Shown: piece after piece, positions 26,001-33,775 of the stretch
Numbering within the stretch: position 1 is the stretch's first letter
Layout: each line of letters opens with the position of its first letter
Assembly (NCBI GenBank): GCA_050331295.1
Contig: JBHJGZ010000006.1
Location: 1-64,000 of the forward strand
Origin: Kuafuiihalomonas sp050331295
GTDB taxonomy: Bacteria; Myxococcota; Kuafuiibacteriia; Kuafuiibacteriales; Kuafuiibacteriaceae
DNA: 64,000 bases
Reading direction: 5' to 3'
Made by a program: the position numbers and the translations under genes
The notes under the pieces: model-generated
Databases searched by the model: none
Told to the model about the DNA's origin: nothing
What the model saw: only the letters and a program-made list of their open reading frames with translations

Positions 26001-27999
26001 CGGAAAGGTTTTTCTCCCGCATCACCGGAGACATCTTGAAGAACGAGCCCTGGAACGCGATGCCCTGCATCCTGAGTTGCAAGTCTGAGTCCGTCGCCTC
26101 CTCGCGGGCGATCTTGAAGGCATCGATGGCGTACAGCCGTATCTTCTTGTCGATGATCTGCTGTTGATACTTGGCCGGGATCGAAGACCACACCCCCGCC
26201 GCATCCGTCGCATCGCTTTGGATGATGAACGTTCCGCCTTCCTTCAACCCGGCCAGCGCGTTGGTGTGTGAGAACACGTTCGGGTCAGGGGAGAGGACGA
26301 CGTCGACGTAGAAGTACTCGCAGTTGATCTTGATGGGCTCCGGTGCCGCGGACAGATAGTAGGTGGTCGGCTGACCCTTCTTTTCCGAACCGTACTTTGG
26401 ATTCGCTTTGATGTGATATCCAAGGAGGTCGAACAAGGTCATGGCCAGGTTCTTGCCGGTGGTAATGGCGCCCCAGCCGCCTACGGAGTGAAACCGGACC
26501 GTGATCGCGCCCTTGGGCATCAGGTTCGGATTCTCGGAGCCACGAACCGCCAGCTTCTTCACGTCGGGGTAGGCATCCTGGATGTTCTGCTGATGGATCG
26601 CCTGCTTGGGGGTGATGGCCTGGTCTCGAATGAAGTCGACGGAGAGATAGAAGAGCTTCTTCTTGTCCCCGGTGGGAAGCATGTTTTCGACCGCGCCGAT
26701 CAATCCCTCGGGCTGAAGGTCTCGGCTCCCCATACCAAAGGAGCCGGAATACAGAGCGGGTGCGTCGTTGCTGCCGTAGATCTGGAGCTTCGGATAGGGC
26801 ACGACACCTTTCTCGCGACCGTTCTCGAGACTCTTGCTGATGGTCGCCCGGACTTCCCGCATCAAGGGAAGATCCACCGCCAACGGCTGGTCCAGCCGCT
26901 CGAGAATCGTGACCGCCTTCTTCCCTTTCAAGACCTGGCTCAGCCGGTCGGCCGGGAACGGCCGAAACATGCTGACGTTGACGACCCCGACCTTGATCTT
27001 GCGGGTCTCCCGCAAGTAGTCGGCCACGACTTCGGCGCTTGGGATGACACTTCCCTGACCGAGGATCAGGTATTCGGCGTCCTCCGCGCGATAGGTCTTC
27101 ACCCGGTCGTAGCTGCGGCCGGTCAGCGCGCGGAACTCTTCGAATGCGCGGGCCGAGAGTTCCTCGATATGGTCGAAGAAGAACGGCCGCTGTGCCGCGA
27201 CACTTTGCATGTAGCTATCTTGGTTTTGGACCAAGCCCGCCATCACCGGGTTGTCGACGTCCCAAAGCTCGGGGATCCGACGCCGGGTGTCGCCGTAGAT
27301 GATGCGCTGCGCCGGGGTGGGCGTCACGATGACGTCGTCGGGCCGTCCCAGGTATTCGGCGATGAGTTCCCGCTCCGGAATCATCAGCGATTCGATCAGG
27401 TGCGTGGTGAGAAATCCATCCTGCGCCACGACGCCAGGATTCAGGGCTAGTTCGGCGATCCGGTGGGCGATGATGTTGAAGTCCGCTGCTTCCTGCGCGT
27501 TCTTGGCGAAGAGCTGGAAGAATCCAGTGTCGTCGATGCAGTGATAGTCGTCGTGCCCCGCGTGCACGTTGAGCGTCGCCTTGGTCATGGCACGCGCTCC
27601 GATGTTCAACACGTAGGTCAATCGCTTTCCGACCGCGGCATACAGCGACTCGTGCATGTACGCGATGCCTTGTCCGGACGAGAAGTTCGCCGCCCGAAGC
27701 CCGGTCATGGAAAGACCGGCGGTCACACCGGCCGCAGCATGCTCACCTTCCGGCTCGATGAAGATCAGCGGCCGTTCCGAGATATTCAAGTGTCCCTTTG
27801 CCGCCTCTTCGGCCCAATACTCGCCCATCTGCGTGGAGGGCGTGATGGGGTAGGCGCCGGCTGCATCCGTCGACTCGCGCTCACACATGATGACCGCCGT
27901 GTTGCCGTCCATCGCGGCTCGAACGCCTGGATACTTGACTGTGTTCTGTTCCTTCATCATGCCCATTTTTTCTTGCTCTCTTCGCTTACCAAATCTCAT
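23014..27999 (-). CDS. nifJ: giant pyruvate:ferredoxin oxidoreductase with C-terminal ferredoxin module
   Basis: A 1661-residue enzyme oxidising pyruvate to acetyl-CoA with reduction of ferredoxin. Order: pyrimidine-binding domain (about 15-270, AAGAYPITPSTQMGE), domain II, gamma domain (about 440-630, VGGWGAITTGKNLA), two 4Fe-4S motifs (CTACGDCYTVCP, CKGCMECVEVCN) and the TPP domain (GDGACLGCSEK, GDGAMYDIGFQNLSRA, NTGGQACT). It exceeds the usual 1170-1200 residues because of an insertion between the two cluster motifs, another of about 100 residues inside the TPP domain, and a C-terminal extension with CTSCDECININP plus a later Cys, resembling a single-cluster ferredoxin. ATG 27999 follows GGAGG and overlaps the rnfB stop (TGATG). 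Confidence 0.95.
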   Translation of the reverse strand: MRFGKRREQEKMGMMKEQNTVKYPGVRAAMDGNTAVIMCERESTDAAGAYPITPSTQMGEYWAEEAAKGHLNISERPLIFIEPEGEHAAAGVTAGLSMTGLRAANFSSGQGIAYMHESLYAAVGKRLTYVLNIGARAMTKATLNVHAGHDDYHCIDDTGFFQLFAKNAQEAADFNIIAHRIAELALNPGVVAQDGFLTTHLIESLMIPERELIAEYLGRPDDVIVTPTPAQRIIYGDTRRRIPELWDVDNPVMAGLVQNQDSYMQSVAAQRPFFFDHIEELSARAFEEFRALTGRSYDRVKTYRAEDAEYLILGQGSVIPSAEVVADYLRETRKIKVGVVNVSMFRPFPADRLSQVLKGKKAVTILERLDQPLAVDLPLMREVRATISKSLENGREKGVVPYPKLQIYGSNDAPALYSGSFGMGSRDLQPEGLIGAVENMLPTGDKKKLFYLSVDFIRDQAITPKQAIHQQNIQDAYPDVKKLAVRGSENPNLMPKGAITVRFHSVGGWGAITTGKNLAMTLFDLLGYHIKANPKYGSEKKGQPTTYYLSAAPEPIKINCEYFYVDVVLSPDPNVFSHTNALAGLKEGGTFIIQSDATDAAGVWSSIPAKYQQQIIDKKIRLYAIDAFKIAREEATDSDLQLRMQGIAFQGSFFKMSPVMREKNLSEEQLLKAMRDQIQSKFGSKGARVVEDNMRVIKRGFDNVFEVPAQSVTQPKNGAKTNGAPEVPFMLKHIPVSEAPMTDVHRFWEQTGTFYARGMGNDNITDPFIGLGIMPAVSSVFRDMTGIRFQHPEWISENCTACGDCYTVCPDTAIPGLVSEVSQVMDTVVNRVKRRGQAVQHLPKAVRTVEKNLRKIFSESAETDSVTDMMEDAIAATIQSTDLQGTDKTALESELGKFREEMNGFQFALSRPYFTNLEKKEPGSGGLVSITINPYTCKGCMECVEVCNDDALRPVMQTKDSIQKLRDHWDFWQDLPNTSRKYFRVDDLEEGVGALETILLDKEVYQAFASGDGACLGCSEKTAIHLFTATVESLMRPRVQRHLAYIEDLIKRTEQHIQLKLMKGIDVGDADAMSKVVSDLSKSDVTLSSLAEKLEGHRGEPIDQEWLRRVSQILAKLKKLHWRYTKGTTGTGRKSLGIINATGCTSVWGSTYPFNPYPFPWTNHLFQDTPSIALGIFEGHMAKMAEGFKAVRQAELELSEKYNPTEHDEFFRYFNWHRFTDEEWELCPPVVAIGGDGAMYDIGFQNLSRAMASGKPIKVVVVDTQVYSNTGGQACTSGFIGQVSDMAQFGKAIQGKEEPRKEIGLIGMAHRTTYVLQSTIAQPNHMIEGFIEGLKARRPALFNLYSSCQPEHGIGDDMSRAQAKLAVESRAYPLFRYHPDKGKTPAECFDLDGNPQINSDWPTYTLKYKEGSREKSMELPMTFADFALTEARFRKHFRKAPPDTWNESMVPIAEFLDMDEDEREGKFPYVWTVDKKQHLARLLVSSVMVQSCEERRDFWIMLRAIAGVQKPDEAPPEDVESKVRQDVVGKIAAGLMQWVQGGGTAAIQIPDVSVPATNGAPASNGGGTAQPAPSAGEDGYMAPWIDTDDCTSCDECININPSMFKYNAQKKAFIQDALAGPYRDLVKAAEKCTAQVIHPGLPKDRSEKDVEKWIARAKKYN

Positions 28000-28859
28000 C
28001 AGGTCGGCGCCTCCGGGCGCACGCCTTGTCGAATGATCTTCTTCGCCGCAGCGCCTCTCGTGGCGACTGCCTCGTCCTGAAACCAAACGATCGCCCCGGT
28101 GGGGCATCGATCGATCGCTTCCTTCTTCTGCGGCCGACTGTAGTTTATGACCGGCAGGTTTCCTTGCATGGTCACCGATTCCGGCGCATCCATCGCGCAC
28201 CGCCCGCAAGCGGTGCACGCCACTTCGCAATCCTCGATGAGCTCGTCTCCCTTCTCGAGCGACTTGCACTGGACCCAAAGACGGTGGCTCAAAGGCTGAA
28301 TGGAGAAGAGGTCTTTGGGGCAGACCTCGACGCAATCCTCACAGGCCGTACACCGATCGACGTCTACGACCGGGAGCTCGTGCTTGTTCATCGAGATGGC
28401 GTCGAAATCGCAGACTTGCTCACAATCGCCGAGGCCGAGACATCCCCAGAAACACCCTTTTCCGCCACCGGCGACCTGCGCCGCAGCGCGGCAGGACGCC
28501 ATGCCCCGATAGAACGCGTGGTTGCGGGCCACATTGGTTCCACCCGCACACGCCAACCGCGCCACACGCTTTTCTTCCACACCGACCGCCACGCCGAGGA
28601 ACATGGCGATTTGCGACCGCCCCTCTTCGGAGCTGACCGTACACTTTCCAGGAGACACCTCTCCCCCCACCAAGGCCTCCGCGAAGGGCCGACAGCCCGG
28701 GTAGCCACACGCACCGCAGTTTGCGTGGGGAAGGAGGTCCTCGACGACGTCGATTCGAGGGTCCTCCTGAACATACAGCTTGCGGTTGGCCAGTACGAGG
28801 AGCGATGCCAGGAGGAACGTCAATGCGCCCAACGAGCCGACAGCGGTCAATACAACCAT
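27999..28859 (-). CDS. rnfB: Rnf electron transport complex subunit B (ferredoxin-oxidising)
   Basis: A 286-residue subunit. An N-terminal membrane helix (LGALTFLLASLLVLANRKLYV) is followed by the special four-Cys domain NCGACGYPGCRPFAEALV with a later Cys. Further Fe-S motifs are CFWGCLGLGDCEQVC, CTACEDCVEVCP and CTACGRCAMDAP. It takes electrons from ferredoxin. ATG 28859 is chosen because the helix begins there; no strong ribosome site is visible. It is the first gene of the operon and is separated from the other rnf genes by the oxidoreductase, an unusual order. Confidence 0.94.
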   Translation of the reverse strand: MVVLTAVGSLGALTFLLASLLVLANRKLYVQEDPRIDVVEDLLPHANCGACGYPGCRPFAEALVGGEVSPGKCTVSSEEGRSQIAMFLGVAVGVEEKRVARLACAGGTNVARNHAFYRGMASCRAAAQVAGGGKGCFWGCLGLGDCEQVCDFDAISMNKHELPVVDVDRCTACEDCVEVCPKDLFSIQPLSHRLWVQCKSLEKGDELIEDCEVACTACGRCAMDAPESVTMQGNLPVINYSRPQKKEAIDRCPTGAIVWFQDEAVATRGAAAKKIIRQGVRPEAPT

Positions 28860-29784
28860 GGAGCAGAGCGTCCTTGACGTCGCCGGCAGCAATCGACGTG
28901 CCAGGGTCGTAGCGAAACCTGGCCTGAGCAGGTGGAAGCGCGAATCCTGCGATTCGAGCATGCTGGAGGTGGTACGGAACCTGCGCTCCTCGCCGAACCC
29001 CTCTGGACGTACTGCGTTGAGGTAACTTGACGTCCGAGATCCGTAACGAATGGCCGCAAAGAGCCCGGGACGAAAACGCCGGAACGCGGTTGGACCAGAA
29101 CGCCGAGCCGCGGACGCGGCGTCCCGAACAGACCTGGAATCGATTCACCGGTTCGGCGAAGTAGGACGAGAAGTCGGGCTGACGGTAGACGACCCCGGCT
29201 CGGAGCGTCGACGAAGGAGGGTTTCGGCGAATCGCAAGAGGGCCGAAGCGAGGCGGAACCGCGTTCGAGCCGGGTCCCAGCAGCGGAAAAAGCTCAGGCG
29301 AGGAAGCCCGGGAGGTCGTCGAATGAACGCCCAACGGGTGACCATCTCGTGCGGATTCTTCTTGAAAGATCTTCTCCTCGAGGCGCCTTCCCGACCTCAC
29401 TGAGGGCCTTACAAAGCTCGCGGCTACGCCTCCCATCTTCTTGCTCTCCCGACACCCGATAGGGTTCCAGAAACCGATCCACTCTCCGAAAGGGCTCGGG
29501 CCACGACGTCGGGCGCCGAACACCGAGCCGTTCGGAGGACCAGGCCGTCATCCTCCAGCACCGGTCGGTGCCTCGAGATACCGAGCTTGATGGAGAAGAA
29601 CATCCGTTCCATCCGTAGGCGTCTCCGTGGGCGTCTCCGTCGGGGTCTCCGTGGGCGTCTCCGTGGGCGTCTGGTTGGGCGCAAAGCGCCCGCTGTGGTC
29701 ATGAAGACCGGTCGTCCGGAATCGTGATGGCTCAGAAGGCCTTCCCGCTTGACCGCTAGAACCCCGCTTTGCGCCTCTCGCGGC
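28860..29784. other. long intergenic region upstream of the rnf operon
   Basis: About 925 bp without a gene I can support on either strand; open frames here lack sensible composition. It must contain the rnf operon promoter and probably that of the membrane-protein gene at 29785. Near its right end is a 12-bp tandem repeat (29616-29682), and overlapping its last bases a perfect hairpin GGGCGC-AAA-GCGCCC (29677-29691). Confidence 0.6.
29616..29682. repeat. 12-bp tandem repeat, five and a half units
   Basis: Units follow TGGGCGTCTCCG with small changes, at 29616, 29628, 29640, 29652 and 29664, then a partial unit at 29676. A perfect 6-bp hairpin with an AAA loop follows directly at 29677-29691. 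It has the same stem and loop size as the hairpin in the repeat at 10-24. Likely non-coding and prone to copy-number change. Confidence 0.85.
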
Positions 29785-30660
29785 GTGGCAATCCGCATCT
29801 GGTCGGCTCGGCTCTACGACGGGCTGGACGCTGCGTGGAACAGTTCGGCCTCCCGCAGGGGGACCTCTCATCTGTTGTTGGTGCTCCTGGTCTTCGGACT
29901 GGTCCTGGTCGAGCTCGAACGACGGGACCTGCTGCCGGCCCTGGTCGAGGTGCCGACCAATCACTTCGTGGTGGTCGAGTGGGTGGTCGACCTCCTCCTC
30001 CTCTTCGAGCTCATTGATCTCGTCCTCGGCCTTGCTTCGTCGGTGGCCAGTGCCGTGGCCAAGCAGCTGGAGATCTTTGCGCTCATCCTGCTGCGGAAGT
30101 CTTTTGAAGAGCTCAGACACTTCGAGGAACCCATCGACCTGAGCGCGCTTCCGAATGTTCTGACCTTTGCAGAAAACGTTCTCCCGATCTGGCAAATGGC
30201 TGCGGACGCGTTGGGAGCCCTATCGCTCTTCGGGGCGCTGATCCTCTACCAACGGCTTCAGCATCATCGACGCATCACGGAGACGGAATCGGAGCTCGAA
30301 CGGTTCGTCATGGCCAAGAAGGTGGTCTCGGTCCTCCTCTTGGGTGTCGTCGGAACGCTCCTGGTTCAGGGCGTGGTGGCGTCGGTCCTTCATGGAGAAG
30401 CGTTCGATGTCTACCCCGACATCTTCACGGCGTTCATCTTCTTCGACATCGCGGTTGTTCTGATCTCCTTGAGATACTCACAGAAGTTCCCGGTCGTCTT
30501 CCGCAACTTCGGTTTCACGGTGGTCACCGTATTCTTGCGGTTGGCCATCACCGCCAATCCGATAGAACGAGCCGCGATGGGCATGGCCGTGGGCCTCTAC
30601 GCGGTGGCGGTGGCCTATCTGTACAATCTCGCCACCAACCAGGACGCAGGCGAGCCGTGA
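29785..30660 (+). CDS. multi-pass membrane protein of unknown function
   Basis: A protein of about 291 residues with roughly six to seven transmembrane helices, for example SHLLLVLLVFGLVLVEL, VVDLLLLFELIDLVLGLA, VVSVLLLGVVGTLLVQGVVA, IFTAFIFFDIAVVLISL and VGLYAVAVAYLYNL. Between helices 2 and 3 is an amphipathic cytoplasmic loop. No catalytic or transport signature is recognised. GTG 29785 or TTG 29749 could be the start and neither has a clear ribosome site. It stands alone, facing arsM. A 21-bp direct repeat begins at its stop codon. Confidence 0.75.
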   Translation: MAIRIWSARLYDGLDAAWNSSASRRGTSHLLLVLLVFGLVLVELERRDLLPALVEVPTNHFVVVEWVVDLLLLFELIDLVLGLASSVASAVAKQLEIFALILLRKSFEELRHFEEPIDLSALPNVLTFAENVLPIWQMAADALGALSLFGALILYQRLQHHRRITETESELERFVMAKKVVSVLLLGVVGTLLVQGVVASVLHGEAFDVYPDIFTAFIFFDIAVVLISLRYSQKFPVVFRNFGFTVVTVFLRLAITANPIERAAMGMAVGLYAVAVAYLYNLATNQDAGEP

Positions 30661-30701
30661 CGGCTCCCCCGTACGCGAGTCGTGACGGCTCCCCCGCACG
30701 C
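30656..30701. repeat. 21-bp direct repeat at gene end
   Basis: The 21 bases at 30656-30676, covering the stop codon of the membrane-protein gene, recur at 30681-30701 with a single mismatch. The period is 25 bp. This looks like a local slippage duplication of the gene terminus. Confidence 0.8.
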
Positions 30702-30775
30702 ATCCAGGCGTCGATTGAGGGCCCGATCCACCGCCGGAGGAACCGGAGTTCAGTTCATCTCTCGGCTCTCTTCGT

Positions 30776-31576
30776 TCAGGTCGATGCGGGCTTCGTAGCC
30801 TCGATTTTGGCGGACACGACGCAGTTCTCCGCCCCCGTACCAGGGAGCCAATCGCGGATGAAACTTCGGCTCTCCTCCTCGAGGGTCACGCGAATGTCTT
30901 CGAAACCCGCGGCAGTCAGAAGGCGTTCGATGGTCTTCACCTCGACCGCGCCCGAAATGCACCCCGTCAAGGCCGCTTGGTCGGCTCGGAGCGCTTCGGG
31001 CAGCGGCGCCGTCGCCACGATGTCGGAAATGGACATCCGACCTCCTGCCTTCAAGACGCGGAAAGCGTCTTCAAACACGGCTCGCTTGTCCGGACTCAGG
31101 TTGATGACGCAGTTGGACAGAATGACGTCCACGCTGGCATCGGCCACCGGAAGATGTTCGATCTCGCCCAGCCGAAACTCGACGTTGCGGGCGCCGAGCT
31201 CGGCTGCGCCGGCCCGCGCCTTCGACACCATGTCGGGCGTCATGTCCACGCCGATGACCCGACCGGTCGGCCCCACGCGCCGAGCGGCCAGGAAACAGTC
31301 GAAGCCCCCTCCGGCGCCGAGGTCCAGCACGGTTTCGCCTTCACGCAGAGCGGCCAAGACATGAGGGTTGCCGCAGCCCAGTCCCATATTGGCGCCCTCC
31401 GGCACCGAAGCCAGATCCTCCGCCGAATAGCCGAACGCCAAGCTCTTGTCGGCTCCGCCCGTGCAGCACCCTGGAGCGCAGCTGGAGGTGGTGCCGCGGG
31501 CAACATCCTCGTACTGAGCCCGTACGGTCGACCGGACTTCAGTGGCCCGCATTTCGTCACTCCCGTGTTCGGCCAT
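30776..31576 (-). CDS. arsM: arsenite S-adenosylmethionine methyltransferase
   Basis: A 266-residue cytoplasmic methyltransferase that converts trivalent arsenic to methylated forms. The SAM-binding motif is VLDLGAGGGFDC, followed by VIGVDMTPDMV. The arsenic-binding Cys expected of ArsM are present: SNCVINLSPDK and TGCISGAV, with CAPGCC and MGLGCGNP upstream. These motifs are diagnostic. No arsR, arsB or arsC is nearby, so it is a lone resistance gene. ATG 31576. Divergent from the following SDR gene. Confidence 0.93.
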   Translation of the reverse strand: MAEHGSDEMRATEVRSTVRAQYEDVARGTTSSCAPGCCTGGADKSLAFGYSAEDLASVPEGANMGLGCGNPHVLAALREGETVLDLGAGGGFDCFLAARRVGPTGRVIGVDMTPDMVSKARAGAAELGARNVEFRLGEIEHLPVADASVDVILSNCVINLSPDKRAVFEDAFRVLKAGGRMSISDIVATAPLPEALRADQAALTGCISGAVEVKTIERLLTAAGFEDIRVTLEEESRSFIRDWLPGTGAENCVVSAKIEATKPAST

Positions 31577-31677
31577 CGCCGGCGGAGCTCAGGCGGATTC
31601 AGCGGCGGAGTCAACCAAAGCCGCCCTCACCCAGGGCGCGGCTTGCGTTCCGGGTTCACCCAGTCAACAGATGCCGG

Positions 31678-32460
31678 GTGTTGAACGGCAGGCACGTCTG
31701 TGTGGCAGGCGGGACCAGTGGAATCAATCTCGGGATCGCGGAGGGCTTCGCTCGAGCGGGAGCATCGCTTTCGGTGTTCAGCCGTTCTCGAGACAAAGTA
31801 GACGCGGCGATCGAGAGAATTCAGGCCGCCGGCGTCACCTGTGCTGGGGGAACCGCGGACGTGCGCGACCCCGAAGCGGTGCAGAACGTCATCGAGGAAC
31901 TGGTGAAGGCCCAGGGTCCCATCGACGTGCTCGTGAGCGGGGCGGCCGGAAACTTTCCGGCCCCGGCGCTGGGCATGTCGCCCAATGGATTTGGCTCGGT
32001 CGTGGGAATCGATCTGAACGGAACGTTTCATGTTCTTCGGGCTGCCTTCGACCATCTCCGTAAACCCGGTGCCTCCATCATCAACGTTTCGGCCCCCCAG
32101 GCCTTCATGCCGATGGCGTTTCAGAGTCATGTCTGCGCCGCGAAGGCCGGCGTCGACATGCTCACCCGGACGCTGGCGATGGAGTGGGGCCCGGCCGGGG
32201 TGCGGGTGAACAGCCTGGTGCCAGGACCGATCGAGCACACCGAAGGCATGAAGCGCCTCATGGCCGACCCATCCAAACTCGACAAACTCAAGGCCACCGT
32301 TCCGCTCCAGCGTCTGGGCCAGGTGGAGGACTGCGCCGACGTGGCGTTGTTTCTCGCTTCCGACGCCGCTCGTTTCGTTACGGGTGCGGTGGTCCCGGTG
32401 GATGGAGGCTGGTCCTTGGGCGGTGCCCATGTGGCCATGTCCCTCATGATGCAAGCCTAG
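31678..32460 (+). CDS. short-chain dehydrogenase/reductase, 2,4-dienoyl-CoA-reductase-like
   Basis: A 260-residue NAD(P)-dependent oxidoreductase. The Rossmann motif is VAGGTSGINLGIA (one extra residue relative to GxxxGxG), and the catalytic region is NVSAPQAFMPMAFQSHVCAAKAGVDML. The usual Tyr of YxxxK is replaced by His (HVCAAK); the Lys is kept. AAGNFPAPALGMS and IDLNGTFHVLRAAF match 2,4-dienoyl-CoA reductases, which also lack the Tyr. A role in unsaturated fatty-acid breakdown is inference. GTG 31678 starts just ahead of the first strand. Confidence 0.85.
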   Translation: MLNGRHVCVAGGTSGINLGIAEGFARAGASLSVFSRSRDKVDAAIERIQAAGVTCAGGTADVRDPEAVQNVIEELVKAQGPIDVLVSGAAGNFPAPALGMSPNGFGSVVGIDLNGTFHVLRAAFDHLRKPGASIINVSAPQAFMPMAFQSHVCAAKAGVDMLTRTLAMEWGPAGVRVNSLVPGPIEHTEGMKRLMADPSKLDKLKATVPLQRLGQVEDCADVALFLASDAARFVTGAVVPVDGGWSLGGAHVAMSLMMQA

Positions 32461-32500
32461 GTGCCATCCGGCTCTGTCCAACCGACACTGGCGAGGAGAG

Positions 32501-33631
32501 ATGAGCGCCGGATTCTCGAACGCATGGGTCACGTACACCCGCCTTCACCGCCTGCCCATCGTCGCCGCGGGGCTGGCGTGCGTCCTCCTCGGTGTGTTCA
32601 CGGCGCTGGAGCCCATCTGGTTCTTTGGCTCGCTTCGCCGTCTCTTGGGGCTTCAGTTCGTAGCCCTCGCGGTCCTGACCTTCGGGCCCTGGATGTTGGG
32701 CCGTGCCCACCAGGGCGTTCGAGTGCATGGTGGCTTGCCGGTCCTGACGCAGGCCGTGGTGTCTGCAACCCTCGGGGCCGCCTTTCTCACCCCCGAGCCT
32801 CTGTCCGGCCGGGTCCTCGCCACGTTGGTGTGGACTGGACTCGTGCTCGACGGGGCCGTTCAGCTGCTCCTTTGGTTTCGACAGCCAAAGGGTTTCAGTC
32901 GCGTGGGCTTGCTGGCCAGTGCCTTGGTCACGCTGGGCGTGGCCATCTGGGCGGCCTCGGCGGCGCGCGACGCCTTTTGGGAGTGGATCGGTCCGCTGGT
33001 GGGACTCAAGCTCATCCTGTTCGGACTGGCGCTCCTCGGAATGGCATGGGCCGCGTTACGGCTCGACCATCCTGCGGTTTACGGTTCGGCCCCATTTCGC
33101 TTGAGTGGAGAGCCCAAACTCGGTGAGGCGTACGCGGTCTACATCGGGAACGCGTTTCACCTCGGGCTCTACGCCGGTCAGGGCGACGTGGTCGACTACC
33201 GAAACGACAACAAGGTTCACCTCTGTGCCTGGGACGAGTTTCTTCTGGGTCGGCGCCCGGTCCGTTGGGAGTATCCGGACTTGCCCGCCGAATCTCCGGA
33301 ACGCGTGGCGGCGTTCGCCCGTGAACAAGTGGATTCGACCCATCCATACGATCTGATGACATGGAACTGTGAACACTTCGTGATCTGGTGCAAGAGCTTG
33401 GGCCGCACCTCGCGGTCCCGCTTCGCGCAGATGGGTCTCGCCGTGTCGCTGTTCGGAAAGTATCCGGTCCTCGGCTCGGTGGTCGAAGTGCACACCCGGT
33501 TTCTCGGCTGGATCGCATATCTGTTGGGCGGTCGTGCCGGGAGGCGGCTGTCCCTCTTTTTCCGCGCGTTGGGGGCGCTGCTGGCGATGTGGCTCGTCAG
33601 CGCCCGCCGAAAGATCGATCGTACCGCCTGA
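32501..33631 (+). CDS. membrane protein with LRAT-like (NlpC/P60 superfamily) domain
   Basis: A 376-residue protein. The first 185 residues hold about five to six transmembrane helices (IVAAGLACVLLGVFTAL, LLGLQFVALAVLTF, LATLVWTGLVLDGAVQLLL, GLLASALVTLGVAIWAAS, LVGLKLILFGLALLGMAW). The second half is an LRAT-type thiol domain with H220 in FHLGLYAGQGDVVDYR and C290 in WNCEHFVIWCKS, the expected His/Cys pair. LRAT relatives transfer or remove acyl groups on lipids. More helices close the C terminus. A membrane-fused bacterial LRAT acting on lipids is inference. It follows the SDR gene by 40 bp. Confidence 0.82.
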   Translation: MSAGFSNAWVTYTRLHRLPIVAAGLACVLLGVFTALEPIWFFGSLRRLLGLQFVALAVLTFGPWMLGRAHQGVRVHGGLPVLTQAVVSATLGAAFLTPEPLSGRVLATLVWTGLVLDGAVQLLLWFRQPKGFSRVGLLASALVTLGVAIWAASAARDAFWEWIGPLVGLKLILFGLALLGMAWAALRLDHPAVYGSAPFRLSGEPKLGEAYAVYIGNAFHLGLYAGQGDVVDYRNDNKVHLCAWDEFLLGRRPVRWEYPDLPAESPERVAAFAREQVDSTHPYDLMTWNCEHFVIWCKSLGRTSRSRFAQMGLAVSLFGKYPVLGSVVEVHTRFLGWIAYLLGGRAGRRLSLFFRALGALLAMWLVSARRKIDRTA

Positions 33632-33642
33632 CCCTCGTGCCG

Positions 33643-33674
33643 TCGTCGAGCCCTCGCTCGTTTCGCCTCGACGA
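33643..33674 (+). terminator. possible terminator hairpin
   Basis: TCGTCGAG at 33643-33650 pairs with CTCGACGA at 33667-33674, an 8-bp perfect stem with a 16-base loop, 12 bp after the LRAT gene stop. No T tract follows, so it could be a weak or Rho-assisted end. Confidence 0.3.
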
Positions 33675-33775
33675 TCCCCAACGAACCGGGTGGCCCGAGC
33701 TGAGCTTCGAGGATGAAGAAGTGTTCGATGAAGGTGATGGGCCTTCCGGATCGGCCCTCAAAGCAGGATCGCCGT

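Noticed and set aside
24421..26088. 555-residue plus-strand frame inside the oxidoreductase gene
   Set aside because: The opposite strand carries unmistakable thiamine- and Fe-S-binding motifs; this frame has none.
28420..29523. Long minus-strand frame covering the gap upstream of rnfB
   Set aside because: It runs over the real rnfB in another frame and its residues upstream are Arg/Ser/Pro-rich without any fold, so it is a GC-driven shadow.
29548..30195. Minus-strand frame encoding PTE repeats from the 12-bp array
   Set aside because: It lies antisense to a clear multi-helix membrane protein and has no start signal or recognisable domain.
31678..32460. SDR as a broken pseudogene because the catalytic Tyr is missing
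   Set aside because: 2,4-dienoyl-CoA reductases naturally lack that Tyr, the frame is intact and other family blocks match.
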